64,000 nucleotides of DNA from positions 895,001 through 959,000 of the forward strand of contig WAEK01000010.1 of the NCBI GenBank assembly GCA_011634665.1, read 5' to 3'. Below are positions 11,929 through 23,738 of the stretch, piece by piece. The stretch comes from Mortierella sp. BCC40632. Its lineage: Eukaryota; Mortierellomycota; Mortierellomycetes; Mortierellales; Mortierellaceae. The translations under genes were made by a program, and so were the position numbers. The notes under the pieces are model-generated. The model did no database searches. It saw only the letters and a program-made list of their open reading frames with translations, and was not told the DNA's origin. How positions within the stretch are numbered: the first letter of the stretch is position 1; each line of letters starts with the position of its first letter.

Positions 11929-13816
11929 GCCCAACTCTTGGAACTGATACCTGAGATGCGCCACGCGGTCAAATTCCATTTGTGGTTCCGGAGTGGGTGA
12001 GATTGCAATGACCTGGGGATCGCCGCGTATCGGGGAATGCTGAGTGGATGGTCGCAGCTCATTTTGAGTATCGTAGGGTACCATGGAGCAGATGGCCAGT
12101 CCGGTGTGATTAGTGTTACGGTTGTACGCTCTCTTCTTAGCTTTCGGAGGATGGTCGGAATGAGAGCCCACGGTGGGTTCGCATATGGGTTTTTCCATTG
12201 TCGCCATTTCTGCGTAAGAGCGTTTGTTGCGACTGCTGTTGGGTCCGGGCGCCAAGAGTAGTAAAGGGGAGCTGATGGTTGACTCGGTCCGCAAAAGAGG
12301 TCGATGTCGTGGGGTCCCCATCGGTTCTCGAGGGTGTTGAACCATCTCCTGTGTAATTTCCACTGGTGCTTCTCCGGAGACATCCGAGACTGTCGGTCTG
12401 CGATCTGGTTGTCTTGTCCGGGGATGTGTTCCGCTACGATTTTTATTCGTCTCGTGAGAGCCCAGTCCCAAAGTTCCGTAGCCATGTTGGAGAGAGTCTG
12501 AGAGCGTGTCCCCCATATGGTTGATGTATGCAATGGCTGTGGTGTTGTCCGATCGAATCCTGATGGTGACGTCCTTCAAGTGGGGGGGAGAGACTGGAGG
12601 GTGAGGTGTACTGCCAATAGCTCCTTGTGGTTGATATGGAGGTTGGTTTCGCTGTTGCGCCAGTGGCCTCCGAACTGAAGGTCCCGGTAATGAGCTCCCC
12701 AACCCGTGTCGGAAGCATCTGTCGTTATCGTCTCCGAGGGGTCCGAGGGTAGGAAGGATCGCCCGTTCCATCGTAGTAGGTTGTCTATCCACCATCGGAG
12801 TTCCTCCCGAGAAGGTTCCGAGAGTAGAGTTTGGTGGTCCCAATTCCTGGATTGTCGTAAGCTCTGTATTTTCGTGAAAAGTAGGGAACGCGTGCGGAGT
12901 TGAGCGGGGAATATGGCGCATGTTGTGGAGTGTAGGAGACCGATTAGGGACGCTAGTTGTCGGGTTGTCGCTTTGCCCGCGTCTAGAAGGCGTTGTGCAG
13001 ATCGGATCACGTTCCGGATCTTGTCTCGCGGTAGGCGGATCTCCATTGTTCGGGTGTTGATGATATATCCAAGATGCTGCATCGTCTGCGAGGGTTCTAA
13101 CGAGGACTTCTCCGGGTTTACCTTGAGGCCTAGCTGTGCCATCTTGTTGAGGATCAGTGTTGTGTTGCGAGTCGCTTCCTCTTGTGATCGGGGAGAGGAT
13201 TATGAAATCGTCTAAGTAACCGTACATCCGTATGCCCTGGCTCCTGGCCCACGTTAGAAAGAGGTCTTAGGACCTTTGAAAAGACGATCGGCGAAGAGGT
13301 TAGACCGAAGGGTAGAACTTTGAATCGGTACTTTTTGTCTTTCCAAGTAAACTGGAGATATCTTCGACTCTCTTGGTGGATGTTGATATGAAAGAAAGCG
13401 TCGCTCAGGTCGATGCTGGTCATGAAGTCGTTTTGTTGAACTCCTGCCACTACGATGTTCAGCGATTCCATCTTGAAAGTCCGGCGGGGAATGTGTAGGT
13501 TGAGTTTCCGTAAGTCGATGACGGGGCGTAGTTTCCCGTTTTTCTTTGGGACCAGAAAAATGTCGGAGGTAAAACCCTCTTGGAGGGGGTCTACTTCCTC
13601 TATCGCGTCCGTGAGTAAAAGGTTTGTTAGTTCCGATTCTATGAGAGCTGATTCGGAGGAGGTGAAGGTTCGGGATCGTCGGAAGGTTGTTGTTGTCGGA
13701 GGTGGGTCGGAAAAGGTTAGTTTGTAGCCCTCCCGAACTATGTCGAGGACCCAGGAACTGTCCGTCAGTCCCTGCCACGCTTGGAATTGTCGTGCGATCC
13801 TCCCCAGGCCCGCCAA
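11904..13816 (-). pseudogene. DIRS reverse transcriptase-RNase H, frameshifted
   Basis: The polymerase polyprotein of the element. The RT part begins near 13816 and shows LVPKKNGKLRPVIDLR, SIDLSDAFFHINIH (motif A) and VLPFGLTSSPIVFSK (motif B). The YLDDF active site appears after a frame change near 13265. Another change near 13195 leads to the LGYIINT thumb region. RNase H follows (TTDASDTGWGAH, then RSDNTTAIAYINHMGD), with frame changes at a G7 run (12582-12588) and at a five-base run near 12511. The C-terminal part (EHIPGQDNQIADRQSR, WGPHDIDLFCG, WPSAPWYPTI) is the conserved tail of DIRS RT-RNase H proteins. Five or more frame changes rule out a functional product as written. Confidence 0.85.
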
Positions 13817-13849
13817 GGCGGATTTTTTCGGGCTGGAGAGGCGATACCT

Positions 13850-14678
13850 TTACGCATCTGTCCGGCGTTCCTGGCCGCCGGAGCCATTCGAGTTTTTTGG
13901 TCGGTTATTGTTGTTGTTGTTGTTGTGGTTGTTGAAGTTATTGAATCCTCTCTTGAAATTGGATTGTTGGTTGAACTGCTTGGGACCATGTTGCTTATTA
14001 TTATCATGTCGTCGTCGGTCAGATGAGAACTCCTTGAACTTCTTCAGGGCTTTCATATCTTCCTTGAGCTTTTCGTCGCTCAAAGCAGACTGCTTGTCGT
14101 CGCGATTGAGAAGGACTGTGGCTGATGGAGAGTAGGTCCTGTATGCTTCCTCCAGGCGGGTCTGCATAATGTGCGATGTGGCGTCACTGATCAGGGTTCT
14201 AGTCATGGTTGCCAGCAGAAGCAACTCTTGGTACGAGTCATCATCGAGTTTGTCTTGGAGTTTCCATATTCTAGAAGCTAGGTAGTCCAGGGGGCGAGAG
14301 ATCATAGATACTCGAGTGCCGATCTTTGCCAGATCTTTATCGGCAAGCTTACTCTTCTTCGAGAGCTTTTGGTATAGGACGGGAGGTATGTCAGGGGCAT
14401 CAAAAGTGGTTCCACGTCTCTTGGGAGCAGCATCCCATATAGCGGTCTTATCCTCGCGGGGGAGGATCCATTCAACGTCGTGAAGGGGTGGGGGAGAATA
14501 GTCGTCCAAGAATGCGTCGGAGGGGACCCATTCGCGACGGTCACGAGCGAAAGTGTCGGTATCGTCTTTGTCGATGCTCATCGCGTCGTCTTGTTGGGGG
14601 AGGGTTTGAACGTTGTAGTTGTTGAAGGATTTGCCTGAGGAGGTCATTGTCGAGGGGTGCGGGGGAACTAGAGTCCAT
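13850..14678 (-). pseudogene. DIRS gag-like protein, one frameshift
   Basis: First frame of the element, starting at MDSSSPAP (ATG ending at 14678) with a leucine-rich opening, then switching frame at the G5/G3 run at 14596-14603. The remaining 250 or so residues are charged, with LDYLASRIWKLQDKLDDDSY in a helical central region and an Asn-rich, basic C-terminus containing a poly-Asn run. That layout fits a nucleic-acid-binding gag. No zinc knuckle is visible. The assignment rests on position and composition. Confidence 0.65.
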
Positions 14679-14704
14679 AGTGGGAACGTAAGAAGCGGTA
14701 TTCA

Positions 14705-14888
14705 CCAGCAAGCAAGAAAAACGGCCAAAGGACAAGAATACACTGGATACACCTTTATAAAAAAAAAAAAAAAAATAATATTATAGCAAAGCAAAAAAAA
14801 AAAAAAAAAAAAACTCTAAACATGCTACAGTAGGCAATAAACAACGGCCGTATCACCTTTAGGAACATCTCGAGTATACGTTGTATAC
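14705..14888 (-). promoter_or_regulatory. DIRS 5' leader and terminal repeat
   Basis: The outer 37 bases are the terminal repeat. Inside it, two poly-A/T tracts (14759-14774 and 14793-14812) separate short conserved blocks. The blocks recur, inverted, in the loop of the palindrome at 10688-10842. The region probably carries the element's promoter, because nothing else lies between the end and gag. Confidence 0.55.
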
Positions 14889-14908
14889 CCAGATGCTATA
14901 TTTTGCAG

Positions 14909-17900
14909 AAGGATCCTCTGGTCATGGTGATGGAAGATGCCCGTGTAACTGAACTATTCTCGGCCTGGAGACTTCCACAATCATCACAAGAGGAACTTGA
15001 GCTTCTCTTCTTCCAGAGAACATCTGGCTTAAGAGAGGGAGCTAAATTTAGTACCTGCTCTCATGGAGGTTACCCTACTCTCATAGCTAATGAGAGAGTG
15101 GTCCAGCTCTGTGAGGGGAGATCGTGGACACCATTGGATGGAAGAGTACCTTTTGAGGACCTAATCTTTCTTGTATCTGATGGGGATATGAAGAGTAATG
15201 GAGTGGAGGTTGCTGTGGTCAATTATCTTGGCTATTTTGCAAATTACTATCATACTCCCAGTGGTGACTCGGACTCCTTGGTATCAACACTCTGCAGGCA
15301 CTTGCGGAGTCATAGTAATGTCGTAGTTGAGTATATCCTGGAGAAACTTATTCAAGACAACCCTAACAAGAACCTGAACAGTTGGATCCCTTTGAGAGCC
15401 TATTCAAAAGGATCCAACCCTGTAGGAATCATTCTTGACATTGCCAAGACTTATCCAGAAGCACTTAGGATCGCTCACATCCTCATCAAGTACTGTTTCA
15501 ACAAGGCGAAGGTGTCCAATGATATCACCTACATTCTGTACTTGCTCGAATGCATGGATGACCTCACTGCCAGACACTCTGATCTAGCACTACGGGTCAC
15601 AAGAGGTTTTGCGTTTATTCAATACCATGACCGACGTTTCATAATCGATAATCACAAGATTGTACACCCTCCAACACTCCGTTGGTTCTGGACTTCGGAT
15701 GATCGAAGGATCTATGAGTGCAAGAATCCGATCCTTCAACTATGCGAATACAAAGAATGGTCTGATAGACTCAACAACAATTTCATAGAGGAAGTGTTTG
15801 TTGCTCCTGTCAATCTCCTCTGGTCGTTTGTTCCATCGACACACGCTCGATGTAATGAATTTCCATTTCACTACTCACCCCGGAAAACAACATGGATACG
15901 GGCTCTCTACCACAGTATCTTGTTCACCATGGACCCTTCCAGCCATGTTTATATTCGGCCTCGTTTCTACAGTCTCGATATCCTTGACAATCCAGCCATG
16001 GAAGCTGTGATCCAGTACAAGTGGTATGTGTTGGTGTCAGATGTCAGTCCATGTTGCATGTATTGATAGCACAGTTCGAGTATTTGAGAGGCCTAGTTGT
16101 ACTGATATTTGTGGAGATTCATTCACTTCTAGGAACTCATTCGTGTATGCCGTGTGGATGGTTCGATTTGGGACACAGTGCGTGTATTCTCTCCTCATTG
16201 TGAGTGGAGCTCTAATGCAAGTCTACTCTAAGAAGGAGACGGGCCTTCTTCTCGGAGTGTTCTCAGCAGTCGCTTTCCTTTCATGTGTATTCCTCTGGCT
16301 CGAGTTCCTTCAATGGCGAGAATGTCGGTATTATCTCTACTCAGAGACCAAGGAGGAAGAAGAGGAAGAAAAAGAGGTAGAAGAAGAAGGAGAGGAGGAA
16401 GAGGAGGAAGAGGAAGACGAGAAAGAGGAGGAAGGAGATAAGAAAGACGTTGCATATGAAAGTATTGCAAGAAGAATAGGTCGGTGGATCTCAGGAGCGA
16501 AGCTGTCGATTTCAGGAAAGAGACGGGAGGGTGTCGGGAAGAACCCACTAGATGTCCAAAGGTCTCGATCAATGTATTTCAGGTATGATCTCCACTGAAG
16601 TCCATGTGAATGGTAGCCGTATGTTGTGCATTGCGGATTGTGATAGCCAAATCTGAGTGCTCAATTCGCTTTAATGTTTTAGATCTCCTTACAACATACT
16701 GGATCTGGTCACTTACTCCTACCCTCTCGCCACGAGCATCCATCAGATTATCAACATTGTGAATCAAGATCCAAAAGTCGTGACATCAGACTTTAGTTTC
16801 AGTGTTGTGTTTGTGTTCCTCCACTTGGTATGTGTATCAGAGAACAACGGGGTCGACAAGAAGCAGCTGGGCAGCAAATCAAACAAAATCATGAATGTGC
16901 TTTTGCCAACCCAGTAAACAGTCTCACTCAACACACTCTCATAGCTGGCTGAGCTCCGAGTAAGCGAGACGGTGTGCAAGTACATCACAATTGTGTTTGG
17001 GATTCTTCAGGAGATCAAGGTGTTCTTCATGGTACTTGCAGCCAGCATGCTCTTCTTCACTATTGCCATTGTTCACACTGTGCATGGCGGAGTGAGTGGT
17101 AAAGACGGACCAGATGGTGTCAACCTCCCGAAGGGCTTTCTTGGAGCGATCAGCACTGTGTACCTGATGATGGTAAGATCCTGATAGCTAGGTACAGGAC
17201 TGGGGTGATAATGCTGCTAGAATTCTGTATGCTGATCAAACTCAATGTCTAGCAACACTTTCAATTTCTAACCACAACTCGCATTCCTGAATGTAGGGAG
17301 GGCGGTACGATCCCCTGAACAACGACATGTTCGAAGATGGGATTGGAGGCAGTGAAGGGTCGTATAAGAATGGGACACTCCTATTGATGGTGATGGTATT
17401 CTTTACATTCTCGTCGATCCTGATGCTCAATGTGTTGATTGGTGAGTCAATGTGAATATGCGGAGCAAACTTATTGTTGTTGTGTCCAGTAGTTCTGGAT
17501 AATGCTCAATTGCACTAAGCTCTGAGTCAGTTGACTAACGAAATCAGATGACAACATTGTCCTATGACAGCTCTGATCAACAGTGCGTTTGTCAAGGCTG
17601 ATGACTCGTGGCGGCAGGTGTGGCTCGAGAATAGACTCCGATACGTTGAGAGTGCCGAGAACATGTCGTACCATATCCCTGGTAAATGGTCCAAATCCCA
17701 TTGGCATCACTGGTTTAGTTTCTGTAGTACGATGGTAGTTCAAGAGTGCTAATGCCTAGTCCGCCATCCAATATCCCCAATACCACCTTTGAGTGCTTTA
17801 AAATAGGCTTCCGCGAGACATTTGACTGGTTCCCCCAGATGATCTACTACACAGCTACTCCATACCAAGTGAAACAGTACGAGCGGAGAATCGCCAAGAA

Positions 17901-18351
17901 GGACGAAGAGGTTCTCTTTGACGACAATCCGTCGGCTCCCTTATCCGGATCAACGCCTGTTAAAGAGGTTGAAACTCAAGACTCGGAAGGAGGCTTCAAC
18001 AAACTGAACCAAGCCATGTTGAATGGGATCTCAATAATCAAAGAGCAATTCAAAGAACAAGCGCAGGAATTCAATGACCTAAGAAGTGATTTGTTGACAG
18101 AGGTCCAGAGGACTGTCGAGAGGGCACAAGGTCAAGAATTGCCACAAGTGGTAGAATTAGATAAGAGAGTGACTCAGACGAACGAAACAATCTCTGGGCT
18201 CAAGGAAGAGTTCATAGAGATGAAGACGACCATATGCAAGACCCAGAGCGAGGTTTCCGAATTGAAGGAGGGGGTTGCCAATATCCAAAGTAACATCAGT
18301 GTAATCCTTGAGGTACTGCGAGAATCTCAGAGGCAAAGCAACGCTCCATAG
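14909..18351 (+). CDS. TRP-like ion-transport protein, 5' end lost at DIRS insertion
   Basis: Seven exons join in phase: 14909-16023, 16133-16582, 16683-16827, 16945-17172, 17297-17441, 17571-17681 and 17807-18351, about 912 aa from the first visible exon. The N-terminal part is soluble and unrecognised. The middle holds six or so hydrophobic segments, a pore-like stretch FLGAISTVYLMMGGRYDP, and a last helix ending LNVLIALINSAF, which is the TRP/ion-transport pattern. A long Glu-rich run lies in the loop encoded near 16360-16440, and the C-terminus is coiled coil. The reading frame runs open out of the DIRS terminal repeat with no ATG at its edge; TTTTGCAG at 14901-14908 looks like an intron acceptor and the first in-frame ATG is at 14924. 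Upstream exons are therefore missing or displaced. The rest of the frame is undamaged, so the loss may be recent. Confidence 0.75.
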
Positions 18352-19411
18352 GTTACTATCTGCTGGTTCTAGTACTCTCTTCTCTGCCTATTGGGCTGGT
18401 ATTAAATGAGATGGGCATGTTGACTGGAAACCAGAAAGCGAAGAGAATTGATTAACACTAGAAAGGAGAGAAGAAAAGTGAAAAAGGGAGAAATCCATGC
18501 AGTATACTTTCGTCTCCTCTCATAACTGAAAAAAGGGCTTTCCCTCAGAAAAGAAAGGTAAGATCGGGCATGTGTGCAAGAGTCCAGTAACCTTGGGAAC
18601 ACAACAAGGTCTAGAGGGGGTAAAAAAAAATTGGCGCCACCAATTTTGTTTTCATCTCATCTGACCAAACGCCACCAAATCTTTTCCTTGCCACCAAAAG
18701 CGTCAAAGGGGACGACCCCTTCCTCTCAACAATGGCTAGTAACTCTCTACGATCCTCATCCTGCCATCATCATGACCATCTCTCCCGGCACCTAATGACC
18801 ACCGATTCGTGATCCTGAGACTTTTCTGAATCGATTGGTACCATTGGTTCGAATGACTTTCATCAACCATCATCAGCCGATGGTCCAGGTCGAGGATTCA
18901 AAAAAACCATTTTGCCCATGCCTCCAATGGATTGGCCCATCCTGTCATTCATCCTGATCCCATTTTCTGATGTCTCCTGATCACCAATTCATAGTCTCCA
19001 GACCCTTCCTCAATACCTGGAACGACATTTGGAGTGACTTGTATCGGCAATCAATTGGTCAATGGCATAGGTTGAGACATGAGGATATCCAGAATTGCCC
19101 TTTGTTGCTCAGTCCATCTGGAAGTGTCCTCAAGCTAAGCAGGTCAAATGGATGCTCAAATGTAGAACGGGTCGCCCATGACTGGTGACAAAGTACATCC
19201 CTTTTTTTTTTTCTATTACGAATGACTATTATGCATGTTTTCTCGAATCCCTCGGGGGTTTTCTCTATAGAGGGCTTGAACCAATTTCCTGTTGCCAACT
19301 CAACCTTCATTGATTGTCGCTCTCTCCCTTTCCCTCACACTCTGGACTATTTCTCTAATCTCACAAAGCTGTGTGCATATACATATCTTTCTCTCTGCTT
19401 TTTCTTTTCTT
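18352..19411. other. Intergenic DNA between channel and Snu114
   Basis: No protein frame is convincing. A G- and A-rich stretch at 18440-18560 is followed by several short ACC/CCA-rich segments (18640-19000). The only structured candidate is the 5S-like stretch near 19100-19212. Confidence 0.4.
19095..19212 (+). ncRNA. Possible degenerate 5S rRNA-like / pol III unit
   Basis: CAAGCTAAGCAGG at 19131-19143 closely matches the 5S rRNA internal A box, and GGGTCGCCCATGACTGGTGAC at about the right distance loosely resembles the later part of the 5S gene. A T11 run at 19202-19212 would serve as a pol III terminator. The flanking stems of a true 5S could not be folded, so this is at best a pseudogene or a 5S-derived SINE. 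Confidence 0.25.
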
Positions 19412-22400
19412 TTAGAGATCAAATCCAAAGCCCTCCGAGTCCAACTGAGCCAAGTTCAAGAGCATATCCTGATCAAAGAACTTGTTGATCGACACATCCT
19501 CACTCAATCCCTTGCGTCTACGCGTCTTGACCATAAAGTCTCTCGCCAAATGTTGAACAGGACTTGGCTCCAATGGCCGGAGAACAATGCTCTTGTTCAA
19601 TGGATCGCCTGGAACCACCTGCCAATGATCAAACATTTGTTGCGCAAATGCTTGTCCCTGTGTATGTGTTCTCAAATCCGTCTCGAAACCAAAGGACTCG
19701 ATCACTGGAATCACAGCATGGACTGTATACAGAGGTGATCCTGCCTTGGGAATATCCCTGAGAACATGTCCACGACGACGCGCCAAGACGGTGTACACAG
19801 CTGAGACACAGTCTGCAGGAGCCTGGATCTCGACGTTGTAAACAGGTTCCATTAACCGAGGGGAGGCCATCAAGAAGGAAGAGTAGCAGACACGACGTGC
19901 TGTAGGAATGATTTGACCGCTTCCACGGTAGATGGGTTCGTTCGCCAAATCTGCACCAATGATCCTGAACTTGACGCTTCGGATAGCTGGTTGATGGGTC
20001 GATCCGATTTGAGAAAAATGAATAACATAGATTGGGTAAGAGGTTGTCGCCCATGAAAGACAAGAATGGGGGTGGAAATGTTAGACTCAAGCCAAGACAG
20101 TCTCCAAGGGATGGACAGAGCAGAAACACGGCTAGAAAAAGAAAAGAAAAAAAAATAAAGTATTGAAACGTACGTTCATCACAAAGAGGTCCTTCTCTTG
20201 TGCCCCACTGGAAACCTTGACGGATCGAGTCCTTGACTTGCTTGAGCTTTGACTTGTCTACCTCACTTGGCAAGGTATCATCCACAAGAATGTTGGGTCC
20301 ATTCATGTCTGGCCCAAAAGCCCAGATATTCCGTGCAGCAAGGATATCCCAATCATAGTTTTGTTGAAAGTAATTGCCCAATTCCTTGGCTGTCCATTCC
20401 GTTGATACCTTGAGTGACTCGATATCTGTAACAATCTTGCGCTCTAATGGCTCTGCAATCATTGTCAATTTGTTCCTAGAAAAATACAAAAGACACGTAA
20501 GTATAAATGGACTCTGATCTCAATACTTCATCGCAAAGAGAAAGTATGCACTAGAACATTTAGACTTACTTCTTGTTGGGGGTTTCCGCAAAGCACTTGA
20601 GGCTACTCGTGTCCAAAACAGTCTCGCAGAACCTTACGACAGGATCAGCAACCTTGAGATCAATCTCCGAGTAAATCTTGCGCAGGTCATGCAATGCCGA
20701 ATCCATGTACAACTCGCCAGGTCCCAAGATAATATGCTCTCCGCTCTCTTCTACCCTTGTCGTCAAGATTGGATAGGATTTGTTTACGTTCCGGAGTCCC
20801 TCCAACATCTTGGGCAACTCAGAGGGGTTCACAGGTTCGATGGCAATCTTGACCACAGCCGAGGTCATAAACCGAAGTGGCCTAAAGATATAGAGCTCAT
20901 CGGCATCGATCTGCATGTCGACGATGGTAGCTGTCTTACTGATCGATTGGTCGACACCACCCAAAAGCACCCAGTTTCCTGCCACGACGGCCTTGGCATC
21001 AATCTTGTACCTTGCCTCAAAGACTGAAACACTCTCCACTGTCTGAACCGTCATATCCTCATCATCATCTGCTGTGAAGCCCTCGCCAAGGACACGGACC
21101 TTTTGGCCTACTCGGACAGTACCGCTCATCACTCGACCAAATGCGTTGAACTTTTCGCCATCGACAGTGTTGTAGAGTTTGGTGATATGGATTACCAATG
21201 GTCCGTTAGGATCACAGGCCAACATTGCCGTGGCAGCCTTCTCATTCAATGGTCCTGTATAGCTGTGCTCCACCTTTGTCCTTGCGTTCTCTGTGGGGGA
21301 TTTGATGTGTTGAGAGACCATATCAACGAATCCAGTAGGTGGTCCAAAGAACTGATCCATGACAAGTCGAAGTATTGGCTTCACATCCATGTTGAATTGC
21401 TTTGGCTTCAAATAGATACCCAGGCTGGCAAGTGTTGCCTTCAGTTTTGGGGTGTCTTCTGCGACGACTTGTCCATAGACCTTGAACAAGGGTTCGAGAA
21501 TAAAGTGTACAAAGGTACGCTTGGTACGGGATGTGGCAGGGTTACGACCAAACTTGCGGTTCTCTGGGTTGAAATAAACATCGCCCCAGAGACGCTTTGC
21601 AAAACCATCTACATCAATACCGGCTAGAAAAAAAGGAAGAAAAAAAGGGGGAAGAGAGAGAGACAAAGGTGGGGCAGGTTAAGACCTGAACTGACGAGTA
21701 GACAATCCTGAGGAATACTGACCCAAAAAAAGATTTAAAAAAAAAAAACTAAGGTTCATCCACGTACGATAAGAATCTGCATAGAGTTTGGCAAACGACC
21801 GGAGAGAGAAGCACCAGCTCATCTGAGAAGAAGCAAAGCAAACATTTCCAAGTTCAGGGGAAAGTCGGATTCCCTCGCCACCAGGAGTCTGAGAGATGAC
21901 TGTGTTCACTTCCTCGATGATATGCTTCAGTTTAAAGTACGCGTCCGTGGGAGGCAATTTGAGTTCCAGGATCAGTCGATCGACCTTGTTCACTACCATG
22001 GTCAACATGATCTTTTCCTGGATACAGTGACGAATGATCCTCTCTGTGTTTGCCATCAAGCCCTCGACTGCATCCACGACCAAAACAGCACCATCCGAGA
22101 TACGCAATGCTGCCGAAACCTCATCAATAAAATCAACATGTCCTGTTAAAGAGGAGATATAAAAAGTCGATTCAATGAAAAAGTTAGGAAAACAAGGTCA
22201 AAGGTACATTTTTTGTCCGACATGACACTCTATAATGAATAAAAAATGGAAATGTCTCTTTGGTTCCCTCTGCATGGGCGCGAACAGTGCTTACCTGGAG
22301 TGTCGATCACGTTAAGCAAATAAGACACGTCCTTGGTATCCTGCAGGACAAGAGTCATGGGTGTGCTCTTGATGCTGACGCCTCTTTGCCTCTCCAGGGG

Positions 22401-23250
22401 ATGAGTATCTGTGTACCGTTCCTGAACATCGACACTCATGTTCTTCTCGTGAGTCTCGTTGACGAGCATATCCATGATGGAGGACTTTCCATGATGAAGT
22501 TGACCAACAATGGCAACATTGCGAACACGGGGTGGGAACGCCATCAGATCGTACATGTACCTATTGGAGGAGATAGAAGGTTGTGCTTTAGTAAACACTG
22601 TCTTGTCTTGATTTCTTCCAGCTTGCCTTTTTTCTTTTTTCTTCTTTTCTTTTTTCTTTTTGTCTCGTCGCCAGACTGGGGTCACCTACTGCTTGTTGAA
22701 TCGAGTCTGTGGCAGATCCTGTTCCTCGAGTTGAAACTTTTTGATCTTGATAGGTTGGACAATAGGCTCTGTCAAGGGCTGTGTATCCTCTTCCTCGACC
22801 AACGCCTCAACACCTTCGCCATAGACCTCCTCTGCCGTCGGATAGTATTTCTTGTCCTCATGGAGAACAATCTGATTCTGAGGGATATCTATCAAATATT
22901 TTTTGGCACCAAAAAAAAAAAAAAAAAAATAGACTCTTTCAGTACGAGACAATGGCGCAGCACTTTTCCATCTGGCCATGATCCCTACTAGCGCGAAAAT
23001 ATCAAGTCTGTCCTTTATCCCTTGGGTGGCTCGTTTTTCGTCCCCTCTTACCTCCAAGTCGTGATAAAGCAGTGCTTGTCCGAGATTCGGTCTCTTGCAT
23101 CTCTACGTCCTCCTCATCTTCATCCATGTCCCGATCCTGCAGCTGCTGTTGCTGCTGCTGCTGCTCATACTCTTCTTCTTCGTCCTCATCCTCGTCCGAG
23201 AGGTCTGGGCCGAGATAGTTGCCAAACTCGTCATAAAGAGACTCATCCAT
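19412..23250 (-). CDS. SNU114: U5 snRNP GTPase Snu114 (EFTUD2 homologue)
   Basis: EF-2-like GTPase of the U5 snRNP that controls Brr2 and spliceosome activation and release. Seven exons in phase: 23250-23052, 22888-22690, 22560-22295, 22142-21768, 21623-20570, 20475-20174 and 19986-19412, giving 989 aa; the human protein has 972. It opens with [17 protein letters not shown] and an acidic, Gln-rich segment. The conserved [16 protein letters not shown] and [10 protein letters not shown] blocks follow. The G domain shows [13 protein letters not shown], and [18 protein letters not shown]. Domains II-V are complete, with [59 protein letters not shown] and [10 protein letters not shown] close to human. 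The start lies 488 bp from the divergent Dicer start. Confidence 0.97.
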
Positions 23251-23738
23251 TATGTATGTGAGGTTGATTCGTGGTTGGAAGAAAAGGCCCTGGAGTGATC
23301 TGGGGGGTGTGGAAGACGGTCGATGGAACGGTTCACGCGTGGCAACAAACAAACGATTCCGAATGGCAAATGGCGATGTGGCTCAGAGAACGAGGGTGGT
23401 TGGAAAGAGATCCGATGGCGCTGCCTCTGTCGATGATTTGGCGAGAAGGTAAGAGAAAGAGAACCTGTGTGTGCCAAAAGTGGCGATCAGATCAGTGCTC
23501 CTCCTTTCTGGAGGAGATCAACACGTCACCGAAACTGTATGCCTCTGTGACTTCGTGGGAGGAAGAAGATTTCAACCACTGGTGTCTCGACTCAGAAATC
23601 CTAAACATCAGGGCGAAGGCGACCGACGTTCGACGTGAGAGCACAGCACAACCTTTTCCCTCCGTCTCTACTTTCTTTTTGCTTTCCCTCACCTTCCTTT
23701 TCCTCCTTTTTCTCTCTCACCCTTCATGATTACTAACC
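23251..23738. promoter_or_regulatory. Shared bidirectional promoter region, Snu114/Dicer
   Basis: The 488 bases between two divergent start codons. The Dicer-proximal 90 bases are pyrimidine-rich on the plus strand. There is no room for separate long promoters, so both genes probably share control elements. No transcription factor site is claimed. Confidence 0.5.

Larger units (their letters stand above)
10948..14888 (-). mobile_element. DIRS-type tyrosine-recombinase retrotransposon
   Basis: A 3.9-kb element in reverse orientation with 37-bp perfect inverted terminal repeats at 10948-10984 and 14852-14888, each beginning GTATACAACGTATAC at the outer edge. Reading from 14888 leftward it holds a poly-T/poly-A leader, a gag-like frame, an RT-RNase H frame and a tyrosine recombinase frame. 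There is no DDE integrase and there are no LTRs, which is the DIRS order. At least six reading-frame breaks are present, four of them at runs of five or more G or C. It is either decayed or affected by homopolymer sequence errors. Its right end abuts the channel gene at 14889. Confidence 0.9.

Noticed and set aside
11092..13727. Forward frames opposite the DIRS element
   Set aside because: No motif. The reverse strand carries the recognisable RT, RNase H and recombinase.
20689..21627. Forward frames of 112 and 174 aa
   Set aside because: Shadows opposite Snu114 exon 5.
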